DNA of 64,000 bases from Ancylothrix sp036704045 (GTDB lineage: Bacteria > Cyanobacteriota > Cyanobacteriia > Cyanobacteriales > Oscillatoriaceae). Of the stretch, positions 17,277 through 26,069 are shown one piece after another; the first letter of the stretch is position 1, and each line of letters begins with the position of its first letter. Both the position numbers and the translations under genes were made by a program. The stretch spans positions 1 through 64,000 of the forward strand of contig DATNQM010000052.1 of the NCBI GenBank assembly GCA_036704045.1, read 5' to 3'. The notes below the pieces were generated by a model. It was not told the DNA's origin. It was given only the letters and a program-made list of their open reading frames with translations, and searched no databases.

Positions 17277-18371
17277 ATGGAAAGCTTTGCCTGTGTTCAT
17301 CTAGCACTAGCCTACGAAGCGCCGGCACCCACCCTGCGATTCAAAACTTGGAACTTCTTTAAATTTTTCAAAAACCTTAAACCAAAAGCCTCTTGCCTTA
17401 AACCACTCCTTGCCTTGCTATCTCTAACTATTGCAGCAAGCATTATCAGCTACGCAGGAAGTGCCCTAGCAGCACTCCAACGGGGAGAGAGCGGCACAGA
17501 GGTCACCCGATTGCAAGAAAATTTAAAGAATATAGGCTACTATGACGGTCCACTTACAGAATTTTTTGGCAGCCTTACCGAAGACGCTGTAATTCGCTTC
17601 CAGCAAGACAAAGGACTCAATGCTGATGGAGTAGTTGGCCAACAAACCCTAGATGCCATAAACAGTACACTTGGTAACACCACCACCCAGAGTTTTAATA
17701 CATCTTTCAGCAACAGGACACTAAAACGAGGTGACAGCGGCAAAGATGTAGAAGAACTACAAAGACTTTTAAAAGAAGCTGGCTATTATGATGCCGCCAT
17801 TACTGGTTTTTATGGCCCCAAAACCGAAGACGGTGTACTTGCCTATCAAAAAAATCGGGGACTTACACCAACAGGCGAAACAGATCCAAATACTTTAGCC
17901 GAACTTCTAGGTGCAAACCAACCAATCCCATCTCCCTCTCCTGTCAGCAGAGATAATCTTTTTCAGCGCACTCTACAAATAGGTGACAACGGCCAAGATG
18001 TAGCAGAACTGCAAAGACTTTTAAAACAAATGAACTACTACAGCCAAAGCATTACAGGCGACTTTGACAGCCTCACAGAAGCCGCCTTAATTCGCTTCCA
18101 ACGAGACAGAGGACTAGAGCGGGATGGCATTTTTGGCATCTCATCTCAAAGAGAACTTCTCACCGCCATTAATGCTTTACCCGACAGAAAAGACGATCAA
18201 TTTGGCTATTCCCCCTACAGCGTTGCAGACTTACAAAAGCGCCTGCAAGACAAAAACCTCTACCGAGGGACAATTGATAATAACTTTGGCCCAGAAACCA
18301 AACAAGCAGTTCAAAACGCCCAAGAGCGTTATGGAATCAGTAGCAACGATATTCGTGCCCGTCGCTACTAA
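17277..18371 (+). CDS. peptidoglycan-binding protein with four PG_binding_1 domains
   Basis: 364 residues from the ATG at 17277. MESFACVHLALAYEAP is a start typical of this cyanobacterial group, and the open extension to a TTG at 17184 is not convincing. A hydrophobic helix at about 42-65 (LLALLSLTIAASIISYAGSAL) is a signal or anchor. Four repeats of the three-helix PG_binding_1 domain follow (LQRGESGTEVTRLQENLKNIGYYDG; LKRGDSGKDVEELQRLLKEAGYYD; LQIGDNGQDVAELQRLLKQMNYYS; and a shorter fourth repeat from YSVADLQKRLQDKNLYRG). No catalytic domain is attached, so it is a wall-binding scaffold or adaptor. Confidence 0.85.
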   Translation: MESFACVHLALAYEAPAPTLRFKTWNFFKFFKNLKPKASCLKPLLALLSLTIAASIISYAGSALAALQRGESGTEVTRLQENLKNIGYYDGPLTEFFGSLTEDAVIRFQQDKGLNADGVVGQQTLDAINSTLGNTTTQSFNTSFSNRTLKRGDSGKDVEELQRLLKEAGYYDAAITGFYGPKTEDGVLAYQKNRGLTPTGETDPNTLAELLGANQPIPSPSPVSRDNLFQRTLQIGDNGQDVAELQRLLKQMNYYSQSITGDFDSLTEAALIRFQRDRGLERDGIFGISSQRELLTAINALPDRKDDQFGYSPYSVADLQKRLQDKNLYRGTIDNNFGPETKQAVQNAQERYGISSNDIRARRY

Positions 18372-18383
18372 AATATCTAAGTT

Positions 18384-18405
18384 GGTTGGGTTAATTAACC
18401 CAACC
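18384..18405. terminator. 22-base perfect palindrome between convergent genes
   Basis: GGTTGGGTTAA (18384-18394) is followed directly by its exact reverse complement (18395-18405), between the peptidoglycan-binding gene and the sigma factor gene, which converge. It probably acts as a bidirectional terminator, although neither side has a long T run. Confidence 0.5.
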
Positions 18406-18419
18406 CATACCCTTAAAAC

Positions 18420-19673
18420 CTAAGTCAAAGACTCCAAATAATCCCGCACTCTGTTACGGCGTTTTGGCTGACGCAATTTTTGCAAAGCCTTAGCCTCAAT
18501 TTGTCGCACTCGCTCCCGCGACAAATCCAACGCCCGACCAATTTCTGCTAAAGAATAAGGATGACCATCACCCAAACCAAACCGCATCAAAATGACATCA
18601 CGTTCACGGCTGGTTAAATCGGCCAAAAGATGCTGTAAATCGCGGTGTAAAGCTTCCCGCATCAAAGTTTCTTCAGGAGAAATATCATCCGTCTCAAGTA
18701 AATCTCCCAACTCCGTATCTTTTTCATTACCAACTTTTGTTTCCAGAGAAACAGCACGAGGAACCCGCAATAAAACTTCTCGTACTTGAGCCGGTGTCAT
18801 CTCCAACTCAGCCGCAATATCTTCAATCGTCGCTGTCCGACCTTTATCTTGAGAAATTTTACGTTGAGCCTTCTTAATTTTGTTCAACTTTTCTGTAATA
18901 TGAACCGGCAGGCGAATTGTGCGACTTTGGGTAGCAATTGCACGAGTAATTCCCTGACGAATCCACCAATAAGCATAGGTACTAAACCTATAACCTCTTG
19001 TCGGATCAAACTTTTCAACCGCCCGCTCTAAACCCAGCGTTCCTTCTTGAATCAAATCTAATAATTCTAAACCGCGATTTTGATACTTTTTAGCAACAGA
19101 AACCACTAAACGGAGATTCGCCTTAATCATATGATCTTTAGCGCTCATTCCATCCGCTTGTAACTTCTCCAACTCTTCGACTGTCAAACCGGCAATCTCT
19201 GCCCAACGGCGTTTTCCTGCCGCTAAAATCGGCTTAAGCTGAGTAACTTCTACCCCACCAGCAGCAGCCCAGCGTTCCAAGGAAGGACTCAAACCCAATT
19301 GAGAAGTTAGCCGGTCACGAGCCTCCATAAGCTTGACATATATTTGAATACAGCCTTCCTCTTCCGTTCCGGCCTTATCCCGCAACTCCAAAACCCGCAT
19401 ATAGCGCTGAACCTTTTGTGCTTCCGAGACTTCTTCATCGCGCCCTAATAAACGAACACGACCAATTTCTTGTAGATATAAACGCACAAGGTCAGTAGTT
19501 CGGCGGTTAGAAGTCTGAGATCCAATTACCGCCTCAGCACTCTCCATTTCTAACACAATCAAGTCCGAAGCAATGGGTGAAAGATCATCAGCAACGTTAT
19601 CCACCTGAATACTCAAGGAAGCATTCAACTGTTCGTCATAGTCTGCATCAGCGTACAAAAAAGTTTGTGGCAT
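18420..19673 (-). CDS. sigC: RNA polymerase sigma factor, RpoD/SigA family group 2 (SigC-like)
   Basis: A 417-residue group 2 sigma-70. After a variable N-terminus (1-55), region 1.2 starts at DLVRLYLQEIGRVRLLGRDEE. Region 2 holds KANLRLVVSVAKKYQNRGLELLDLIQEG and RFSTYAYWWIRQGITRAIA (-10 recognition). Region 3 follows, and region 4 ends with LAEIGRALDLSRERVRQIEAKAL (-35 recognition HTH). The acidic region 1.1 of the essential SigA is missing. Assignment to SigC rather than SigB/D/E rests on the N-terminus (MPQTFLYADADYD) and length; the family call is firm, the letter less so. In cyanobacteria SigC is linked to heat and carbon/nitrogen responses. Confidence 0.85.
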   Translation of the reverse strand: MPQTFLYADADYDEQLNASLSIQVDNVADDLSPIASDLIVLEMESAEAVIGSQTSNRRTTDLVRLYLQEIGRVRLLGRDEEVSEAQKVQRYMRVLELRDKAGTEEEGCIQIYVKLMEARDRLTSQLGLSPSLERWAAAGGVEVTQLKPILAAGKRRWAEIAGLTVEELEKLQADGMSAKDHMIKANLRLVVSVAKKYQNRGLELLDLIQEGTLGLERAVEKFDPTRGYRFSTYAYWWIRQGITRAIATQSRTIRLPVHITEKLNKIKKAQRKISQDKGRTATIEDIAAELEMTPAQVREVLLRVPRAVSLETKVGNEKDTELGDLLETDDISPEETLMREALHRDLQHLLADLTSRERDVILMRFGLGDGHPYSLAEIGRALDLSRERVRQIEAKALQKLRQPKRRNRVRDYLESLT

Positions 19674-20337
19674 AATTGCAATCGAAAGAGTGTGGCTCTG
19701 GGTAAGAATAAAGACTGGTTAGCTGTCAATAGCCAAGGTTGTAAAAAACATATTTGCATTTTTATTATTCCCGAAAGCTTAGTAGTAAACCACAAAAAAT
19801 TATGTAGTTTCAACTAACAGACGGACAGTGCAAACAAGCTTCTTGTAATTGTGACTGTTTGGCAGCTTCAAAAACTTGAAACTCGAGCAAGACAGCTAAT
19901 CGAGTCGAAAAAAATAGAATTCAGTAAAAAAACTGAATAAGATGGAATGACACGATTCGACGTTGATAGGTAGTATATAGTTGAAACCACTGTCTTTGGT
20001 GTGACCTCTGTTCACGGGTTAGATAATCTTCATCACCGCTCAGCCGTTATCCTGATCACACACTCAAATACTCACCCAAACTGCACTTTCACCCTTGACT
20101 ATACCCAATCGACAACCGTAGCATGGAGACTTTTTTCAACTCTATCGTACCGAAAGGAATAAATTAATAAAAAATTTTCTCTCAAGACACAAAAAATTAA
20201 GAAAACATAACAATTTTTAATTTTGACTTTCTTCGTATCCCTCGGCCCCCCGCTCTAAAAATGTTATTAATTGGAACCAAGCAAACGCAAAGGAGTGGCA
20301 AACTGGCCCTCTTCTCTTACAAGTTTAACCTTTGTCA
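19674..20337. other. 664-base region upstream of the sigma factor gene
   Basis: No gene seen on either strand. It should carry the sigma factor promoter(s) and a long 5' leader, and the end of the gpsA transcript at its right side. A 7-bp hairpin ATTCAGT (19919-19925) / ACTGAAT (19932-19938) stands out. No RNA gene recognised. Confidence 0.4.
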
Positions 20338-21270
20338 TCAAAAATCAACAGCGTACTCTGGCTTAGCATCGCGTAACATCAAAGCTGAAACAGCCTCCTG
20401 CGGTGTAATTTCTCGGCGCAGGAGCCGATAAACTAACAAAGAAATAGGCGTATAAATATTATGTTCTTTTGCCCGTTGAATCAAAACAGACGTAGTATTA
20501 ACCCCTTCCGCCGTACCTTCTAACCCAGCCAAAATCTCCTCTAAATTTTTCCCTAACCCTAACTGATATCCCACTTGATAATTACGACTCAGAGGACTAT
20601 TACAAGTAGCCAGCAAATCCCCCAGACCCGACAACCCATAAAAAGTTTCCGGTTTCGCCCCCCAATTGGTACCAATGCGAATCATTTCCGTTAAACCCCG
20701 CGTCAACAAGGCTGCTTTAGCATTCGTCCCCAACTCCAAACCATCACAAACACCTGCCGCAATAGCCATAACATTCTTAAGGGTTCCCCCCAACTCCACA
20801 CCTAAAGGATCAGAATTGGTATAGACACGAAAACTACTCGAAGAAAAAACCTCTTGCACCTTCTGTGCAGCATCCATAGACCTACTTGCTACCACCGTAG
20901 CTGCCGGCAAACCCTGCTGTATTTCCTTTGATAAATTCGGGCCGGCCAACACAACCACAGGCAACAAAGGCCAAGCAGCCATCCAAATTTGTGAAGGAGT
21001 ATTTGTTGTTTGTGGATCTAATCCCTTCGTCGCCGTTACCAAAATTGTTTGCGGTTTAATTCCCCCCAACTGTAGCTCTGAAACCACCTCCCGCACACCC
21101 TTCACAGAAACCGCAGACACAATAATCGAAACCTCCGCCACTACCTCCGAAAGCTTCTCACCACTACGGCGAGACCAAAACCGCACATCATGGCCATTTT
21201 TTGCCGCCAGAGTACCCAAACTTGTACCCCAAGCCCCCGATCCAATTACTGCCAGTTTAATTGTTTCCAT
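20338..21270 (-). CDS. gpsA: glycerol-3-phosphate dehydrogenase [NAD(P)+]
   Basis: Reduces dihydroxyacetone phosphate to sn-glycerol-3-phosphate for membrane lipid synthesis; cytoplasmic. 310 residues from the ATG at 21270, which has AGGAG just upstream; the TTG codon immediately before it is not the start. N-terminal Rossmann motif GSGAWGTSLG, the segment GPNLSKEIQQGLPAATVVAS, and the catalytic lysine in LGGTLKNVMAIAAG are present, with RNYQVGYQLGLG and EGVNTTSVLIQRA in the C-terminal helical domain. It follows lipA on the same strand with a 72-base gap that contains a hairpin, so it may have its own promoter. Confidence 0.95.
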   Translation of the reverse strand: METIKLAVIGSGAWGTSLGTLAAKNGHDVRFWSRRSGEKLSEVVAEVSIIVSAVSVKGVREVVSELQLGGIKPQTILVTATKGLDPQTTNTPSQIWMAAWPLLPVVVLAGPNLSKEIQQGLPAATVVASRSMDAAQKVQEVFSSSSFRVYTNSDPLGVELGGTLKNVMAIAAGVCDGLELGTNAKAALLTRGLTEMIRIGTNWGAKPETFYGLSGLGDLLATCNSPLSRNYQVGYQLGLGKNLEEILAGLEGTAEGVNTTSVLIQRAKEHNIYTPISLLVYRLLRREITPQEAVSALMLRDAKPEYAVDF

Positions 21271-21293
21271 CAACTCCTATCCATTAAAACTAA

Positions 21294-21335
21294 AACCGCA
21301 GACAGCCACAGAAAAATCTGGGTTTATCTGCGGTT
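21294..21335 (-). terminator. hairpin between lipA and gpsA, repeat-derived
   Basis: Stem AACCGCAGA (21294-21302) / TCTGCGGTT (21327-21335), with a second inner CAGA/TCTG pairing. On the minus strand it is followed by TTAGTTTT, so it could end the lipA transcript. The arm read on the minus strand, AACCGCAGATAAAC, recurs at 60324-60366. Confidence 0.5.
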
Positions 21336-21342
21336 AAAAAAC

Positions 21343-22221
21343 CTAACCTTTGTGACGGGGAAATCTTTCCATCAAAGCCCGGACTTCATGAGCATGATAA
21401 GATGATCTTGTCAAGGGAGAAGCAACAACTTGTAAAAAACCTAGTTCTTCCCCAAACTGACGCCACCCATCAAAGGCTGCCGGTGTCACATAAGAAGCCA
21501 CAGGCAAATGTTTAGGCGTTGGTTGCAAATATTGTCCAATCGTCAAAATATCGCAATCCACTGCCCGTAGATCCCTCATCACCTGCTCAACTTCTGGCTC
21601 CGTTTCCCCAACCCCAACCATAATCCCAGATTTTGTATAAACCCAAGGAGCCAACTCTCTGCACCGCGCTAATAACTCCAAAGTCCGCTCATAACTACCT
21701 TGGGGGCGAACTCGGCGATATAAACGCTCTACAGTTTCGGTATTATGGTTGAGAACTTCTGGTTGAGCACTGAGAATTTTTTCGAGAGCTTCCCAGTTTC
21801 CACACAAATCAGGAATTAAAACTTCAATGGTTGTATTCCCAGAAGTTGCCCTTACTTCTTGAATACAGCGGACAAACTGAGATGCACCGCCATCAGGTAA
21901 ATCATCTCGATTCACTGATGTAATAACTACATGATTTAAACCCAACCGCCTCACAGCTTCTGCTAGTCGTAGAGGCTCAGTTGGATCAAGGGCTTGCGGT
22001 TTTTTCTCAAAATCAATATCGCAATAGGGGCAAGCTCTTGTACAGGCCGGCCCCATGATTAGAAAAGTAGCCGTACCGGCCAAGAAGCACTCCCCGATAT
22101 TGGGACAGGAAGCCTCTTCACAAACCGTATTGAGGGCTAAGTCTCTTAGAATTTCTTTAACGTTGCCAACGCGCTCCCGTTGGGGAGCTTTCACTCGCAA
22201 CCAGTCTGGTTTAACAGCCAC
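21343..22221 (-). CDS. lipA: lipoyl synthase
   Basis: Radical SAM enzyme that inserts two sulfurs into protein-bound octanoyl groups to make lipoyl cofactor, used by 2-oxoacid dehydrogenases such as the PdhC encoded at 49939-51222. 292 residues from a GTG at 22221. The auxiliary [4Fe-4S] cysteines C34, C39 and C45 (NTVCEEASCPNIGEC) and the radical SAM triad C60, C64 and C67 (ACTRACPYCDID) are all present. VITSVNRDDLPDGG and HNTETVERLY are typical family segments. The C-terminal Ser ligand of the auxiliary cluster is in SPLTRSSYHA. Confidence 0.96.
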   Translation of the reverse strand: MAVKPDWLRVKAPQRERVGNVKEILRDLALNTVCEEASCPNIGECFLAGTATFLIMGPACTRACPYCDIDFEKKPQALDPTEPLRLAEAVRRLGLNHVVITSVNRDDLPDGGASQFVRCIQEVRATSGNTTIEVLIPDLCGNWEALEKILSAQPEVLNHNTETVERLYRRVRPQGSYERTLELLARCRELAPWVYTKSGIMVGVGETEPEVEQVMRDLRAVDCDILTIGQYLQPTPKHLPVASYVTPAAFDGWRQFGEELGFLQVVASPLTRSSYHAHEVRALMERFPRHKG

Positions 22222-22315
22222 GCCCTTGTTTCAACCACATTAAATTTTAACTTTTTTTATCCTAACTCAATATTATGTGCTATCATAGTTGGGCGGTGTT
22301 AATAGCCGACAACAT

Positions 22316-22389
<74 letters not shown>

Positions 22390-22470
22390 TTTTTTTAACA
22401 AGTTTAAAGTTGCACTGACCTAATTGATGGTTGGAGCATTTTTTGAGTTTGAGATAACAGCTTTAGGGTT

Positions 22471-22491
22471 GTAGAGGCGATGAGCCTCTAC
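22471..22491. other. hairpin between tRNA-Pro and hetR
   Basis: Perfect 8-bp stem GTAGAGGC (22471-22478) / GCCTCTAC (22484-22491) with a five-base loop, 30 bases beyond the hetR stop on the minus strand. No T run on the hetR side. It could protect the 3' end of the hetR message or be a dispersed palindrome. Confidence 0.4.
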
Positions 22492-22521
22492 TACGAACCT
22501 ATGGCGAGGAGCGGAGTTTTC

Positions 22522-23421
22522 TCAATCTTCTTTTGACCCAAAAACCATTTGTAAAATCATGGCTGGTTCACCTTTACGGTGATATTTATCGGCCCAGGCG
22601 CGAATGATTTCGTCCAATTCTTCTAGGGCGTCTTCAACTCGATCTGGGGGGATATCAAGTTCTTCGATAATTCGCATAACTTTGGGACGCCTATCAGCCC
22701 AGTGCTGCATCAATCGGAAGTAGCGAGCGGTGTCTTCTACCATGATGTAGGTGCGTTCTTCTTCGTTGGAAGGAGAGTAAGTCGCTCTCATCAGTGCGTA
22801 AAAAGGCATTCCCCAAGGAGAATCAATCCGCTCAACGGTGCCAGCATACATTAAACGTCGTTTGATATGTTCAGCAAGCGCTTCCGAAAGTGGCATTCGC
22901 CGTTCGGGTGATAAGTCTTCCTGGGAACGAGCGTGCAGGTATTCGATTAGTTCTTGGAACTGAAACGACGTAATTAGTTGAGCGTCAGGCAGATTTTTAG
23001 GCAATTTTTGTTCAATAACGCGCTTTTCTTCTGCCGTAAGGCTCGTTCCTGGAATGCGTGGCTTCCCCGGATGCCATACATACTGCTCTAACCAAACGTA
23101 GGGAAATTGAATCAGATAACGCGGCTCTTGGGAGCCAAGCATTTTCATCAATTTTCCTTGGGTTAGGGCTTCTTTGACTTCTTCTACAATGGCCTTTACG
23201 CGCTTTGGCTCAATGTGGTGAAGGTGTCCAGTCATCCGCAGGTTTTGGCCCTGCTCTAGGTAGGTTTGATAAATCGCGCATTTGGCGGCGGTTGCAGCGG
23301 CATCCAGAAAAGCGCCATGCCGGTGTCCGCTAGTTCTCATAGCACTAAATGCAAGGTAAAACATGATCTGATCCATCGCACTGGCGCTTAGGCGTTTGAT
23401 CAGAGTTAGGTCGTTGGTCAT
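22522..23421 (-). CDS. hetR: heterocyst differentiation master regulator HetR
   Basis: DNA-binding homodimer. In heterocyst formers it triggers differentiation; in other filamentous cyanobacteria its role is less clear. 299 residues from the ATG at 23421, the same length as Anabaena HetR; the GTG just upstream is rejected because GGGA spacing and family length favour ATG. Highly conserved blocks: SAMDQIM, SAMRTSGHRHGAFLDAAATA, GQNLRMTGHLHH, MLGSQEPRYLI and ERTYIMVEDTARYFR. C48, S152, S179, R223, E253, E254 and D270 are kept, the last four lying in the hood domain that binds RGSGR peptides. No patS/patX gene is identified nearby. A long inverted repeat lies upstream (23643-23698). Confidence 0.97.
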   Translation of the reverse strand: MTNDLTLIKRLSASAMDQIMFYLAFSAMRTSGHRHGAFLDAAATAAKCAIYQTYLEQGQNLRMTGHLHHIEPKRVKAIVEEVKEALTQGKLMKMLGSQEPRYLIQFPYVWLEQYVWHPGKPRIPGTSLTAEEKRVIEQKLPKNLPDAQLITSFQFQELIEYLHARSQEDLSPERRMPLSEALAEHIKRRLMYAGTVERIDSPWGMPFYALMRATYSPSNEEERTYIMVEDTARYFRLMQHWADRRPKVMRIIEELDIPPDRVEDALEELDEIIRAWADKYHRKGEPAMILQMVFGSKED

Positions 23422-24146
23422 CACTATCCCTACGATGGTACATAGAGGAGTTTTCCTGTTAGCTTTAGCTACGCTCCTCTATCGGCTGTTTATTGTTGCG
23501 TCGGTACGGTTGGGACACAAGCCAATAGGTTTACTCGCTTCTAATAGTGAAGCGCCTACGGGTAGCATAGTCTATACGCCCTTGAGCGCGATCAGGCTTT
23601 TGCTAATTGTTTGGCTTTGATACCCCTAACTTTGCCCGACTAATGTCACCCTTTGCAAATAGATGCGCTTTTACGATCTCATTTCCAAAAGGTGACATCG
23701 GTAAATTTATGTAGCTTGCAACCCATCAAGATTATAAGGACGGCAGTAGCCTTTGCCTGGAAAGAAATTGAGAATCTATTTTCTCAGCTTTTGGCCTTCA
23801 CTCTCACGACTAGGCAGTAACCTATTTGCCTTTTCGCGCTCTACAGGCCGTAGTTTCGGTCGTTATATGCCGAACCCCTGACCCAGATATAAGACTGGTC
23901 GTCTTTGATTTTTTGCTTATTCTTTTTAACTATATCAATTTTAACCCCCAAATAATATTATGGGTAGTGAAATTCTCTAAAGTCCTAAAGGTTATTGAAA
24001 TTTTGTTTTATTGAAAAAGACTTATACCCTATACTTTTTCTTTATAGGCATCAATCATAATAATTTTTATGTTTATCATCGTAAATTGTAGTGGGTGTTA
24101 ATTTTTAAAACAAATAATATCTATTAAATAGTATTGTTCTAAAAAA
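23422..24146. other. 725-base hetR upstream region
   Basis: No gene that I can support. On the minus strand this is the hetR promoter and long leader. It holds the inverted repeat at 23643-23698 and, nearer 24100, AT-rich sequence that ends the FAD oxidoreductase transcript. An open frame at 23435-23620 (plus) begins with a hydrophobic segment but has no ribosome binding site. Confidence 0.45.
23643..23698. promoter_or_regulatory. long inverted repeat upstream of hetR
   Basis: ATGTCACC (23643-23650) pairs exactly with GGTGACAT (23691-23698), and the next ten bases inward (CTTTGCAAAT / ATTTCCAAAA) continue the symmetry with two mismatches, so the arms are about 18 bases. It lies about 220 bases before the hetR start. 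It could be an operator for a dimeric regulator or a leader-RNA hairpin. It does not match the G/C-rich HetR target known from the hetP promoter. Confidence 0.5.
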
Positions 24147-25901
24147 TTAGAAGTCGATACTGTCAACTAACAACCAACGCCCTGCCAAATTAAGCCTACC
24201 TCTAACCGTTAGTAACTGACCGTTTTTCAAAACTTGTAATTTTTCGTTTACGTCTGGGTGAAGCGTAACGAGTGACCAATTTTGCTCTAAAAAACTAATA
24301 CTATAGTCTTGTTCTCCGTGACAAAAGAAAATTCCAGAAAAGCTATGGTTGGTTTTTGTTTGGCTTGCCAAGAATGAAACAGGACAACTGCCATTGGAAG
24401 AATAAACATCGGGATGATCAAGATAATAACGCTGCCAGTAAAGCCAGTCTGGGTGATCTGGAGTCAAATTATATAGAGGGATAATGGCAGCCGGTGCCGT
24501 TGGATCTTGTAAAAGTGCTTCTTGCAAAATTCTCACCGACAACTCTCGTGGCTGACAATTTTTTTCGACACACAAAGCAGCCGCCATACCCGCTGCTTGA
24601 CCAATGTTTAAAACCACCGGCTGTAAGCGAGTTGCGCCGTTGGCGATGTGGGAAACCGAGATATTTTTTTCACACACTAGCAAGCCGTCTATTTCTGTCG
24701 GGATGAGGGAACCGTAGGGGATGCAAAAAGGTGTGCCAGTCCACCGGCCTCCCCAGCGGATAGATTTCGGTTTCACCGGCCAGTCACCGCAAGGATAATG
24801 GTGATCGTTAGGATAATTGCCAATGGCGATGCTAGTGGGTTGGCCGGTTTCATCCACCGGCAAACTAGCCACCCGACCTTGTGGTATGGGTAAGATATCT
24901 TGTTCGCGGATAGTCGTGAGACCTTTGACGCGGCGGCTTTCGCGGTAGTAGGGATGGATGGCAAAGGCGCCGGTGGAAAGGGGAAATGGGGAATGGGAAT
25001 TTTTTAGAGGAAAAATATTTTCTGCTAAACCATATCGGCGACCGAGTTGTGTTTGGATAAAGTGGGCAAAACTTTGGGAATGCCAGAGACTTTCTTGAAG
25101 AAACTCGTTCTTTGCTGTGGTTGATTGGATTAAGCGGTTTATCCCTTCCCCGTAGTCATTGCCATGAATTGGCCAATTAATCATAAAGCGATTTTCCGGT
25201 AGGCGTCCGTAGTTGAGAAACATTTCGGGGCCGTAGTTGTCCCAAGCCGCAGTGAATAAGTTGGGGTTGTAGGTGGGGGGCGGGGGAATTTCTGGGGCTA
25301 TATCTTGGCCATAGTCTTGCAGGATGACTACCCAAGTGGGCGCTTGGACGGGATAGCGTTCTGTCCAAGTATTGCGGGATTTTGGGGCGCTGGGTTCGTT
25401 CAATTCGCTTTGAAGTTCCCATCCCCATCGGTGGGGAGTTTCTGCTAGGGCAAGAATATCTCCAAGTTCAGTGGCATCAATGATAATTTTGGCGTAGATG
25501 GTGAGGTTTTCAAAGCGGATGCCGGTGATGCGGTTGTTTTGTTTGAGGATTTCTTGGGGGGTTTGGCCGGCTATCCATTGGAGGTTGGGGAGTTGGTTTA
25601 GCCAGTCTAGGAAAGTTTGGTGGCCGGTGGGGGGGTTGTAGGTGAAGAAGCTAACCCAGGCGTTATCGAGTTTGGTGTTTTGTTGGAGTTGACGGAGGAA
25701 TGCGCCCCAGAGGCCGGTTTGAAGAAAGGCAAGTTCGTTGCCATCGGGGGCTGAGACTCCGGCACTGGTCAGCATTCCGCCCAGCCAGGGTGTGTCACCG
25801 ATGAGGATGGTGTTGGCACCTCGTCGGGCTGCTTGGATGGCTGCTGCGGTGCCGCCGGTGCCGGTTCCTACAACAAGAATGTCTGTGTTTAAGTGATTCA
25901 T
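24147..25901 (-). CDS. FAD-dependent oxidoreductase (FAD_oxidored family)
   Basis: 584 residues. The N-terminal dinucleotide-binding motif VVGTGTGGTAAAIQAARRG (residues 10-28) binds FAD. LGGMLTSAGVSAPDG and IIIDATELGDILALAE are typical of the pfam12831 FAD_oxidored family, whose members act on unknown small substrates or sugars. A further conserved segment is IPYGSLIPTEIDGLLVCEKNIS, then HIANGATRLQPVVLNIGQAAG. No cysteine cluster suggests an iron-sulfur centre, and no signal peptide is seen. It is divergent from the zinc alcohol dehydrogenase, with 168 bases between them. The substrate is unknown. Confidence 0.8.
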   Translation of the reverse strand: MNHLNTDILVVGTGTGGTAAAIQAARRGANTILIGDTPWLGGMLTSAGVSAPDGNELAFLQTGLWGAFLRQLQQNTKLDNAWVSFFTYNPPTGHQTFLDWLNQLPNLQWIAGQTPQEILKQNNRITGIRFENLTIYAKIIIDATELGDILALAETPHRWGWELQSELNEPSAPKSRNTWTERYPVQAPTWVVILQDYGQDIAPEIPPPPTYNPNLFTAAWDNYGPEMFLNYGRLPENRFMINWPIHGNDYGEGINRLIQSTTAKNEFLQESLWHSQSFAHFIQTQLGRRYGLAENIFPLKNSHSPFPLSTGAFAIHPYYRESRRVKGLTTIREQDILPIPQGRVASLPVDETGQPTSIAIGNYPNDHHYPCGDWPVKPKSIRWGGRWTGTPFCIPYGSLIPTEIDGLLVCEKNISVSHIANGATRLQPVVLNIGQAAGMAAALCVEKNCQPRELSVRILQEALLQDPTAPAAIIPLYNLTPDHPDWLYWQRYYLDHPDVYSSNGSCPVSFLASQTKTNHSFSGIFFCHGEQDYSISFLEQNWSLVTLHPDVNEKLQVLKNGQLLTVRGRLNLAGRWLLVDSIDF

Positions 25902-26069
25902 GGAGGAATGCTAGAGAAAGGGTTTCTGGGATAATTTTTGCATCTAACCTAGATTCTTAAGAGAAAGCGTGTTTATTATTATTTGGCAGCCAAAACTATA
26001 GGTGAGTATGACCTTACCTTTTTGTGGTAAATTTTTGCCAAATGAGAGGATGAGCTAGAGGGGAGTTGT

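Noticed and set aside
23435..23620. Plus-strand frame divergent from hetR with a hydrophobic start
   Set aside because: No ribosome binding site, no recognised domain, and the sequence looks like non-coding leader with short repeats.
23768..23881. Short frame upstream of hetR ending in an RSTGRSFGR-like stretch, considered as a PatX/PatS-type inhibitor peptide
   Set aside because: No RGSGR or RGTGR motif, only a TTG start, no ribosome binding site and no clear signal peptide.
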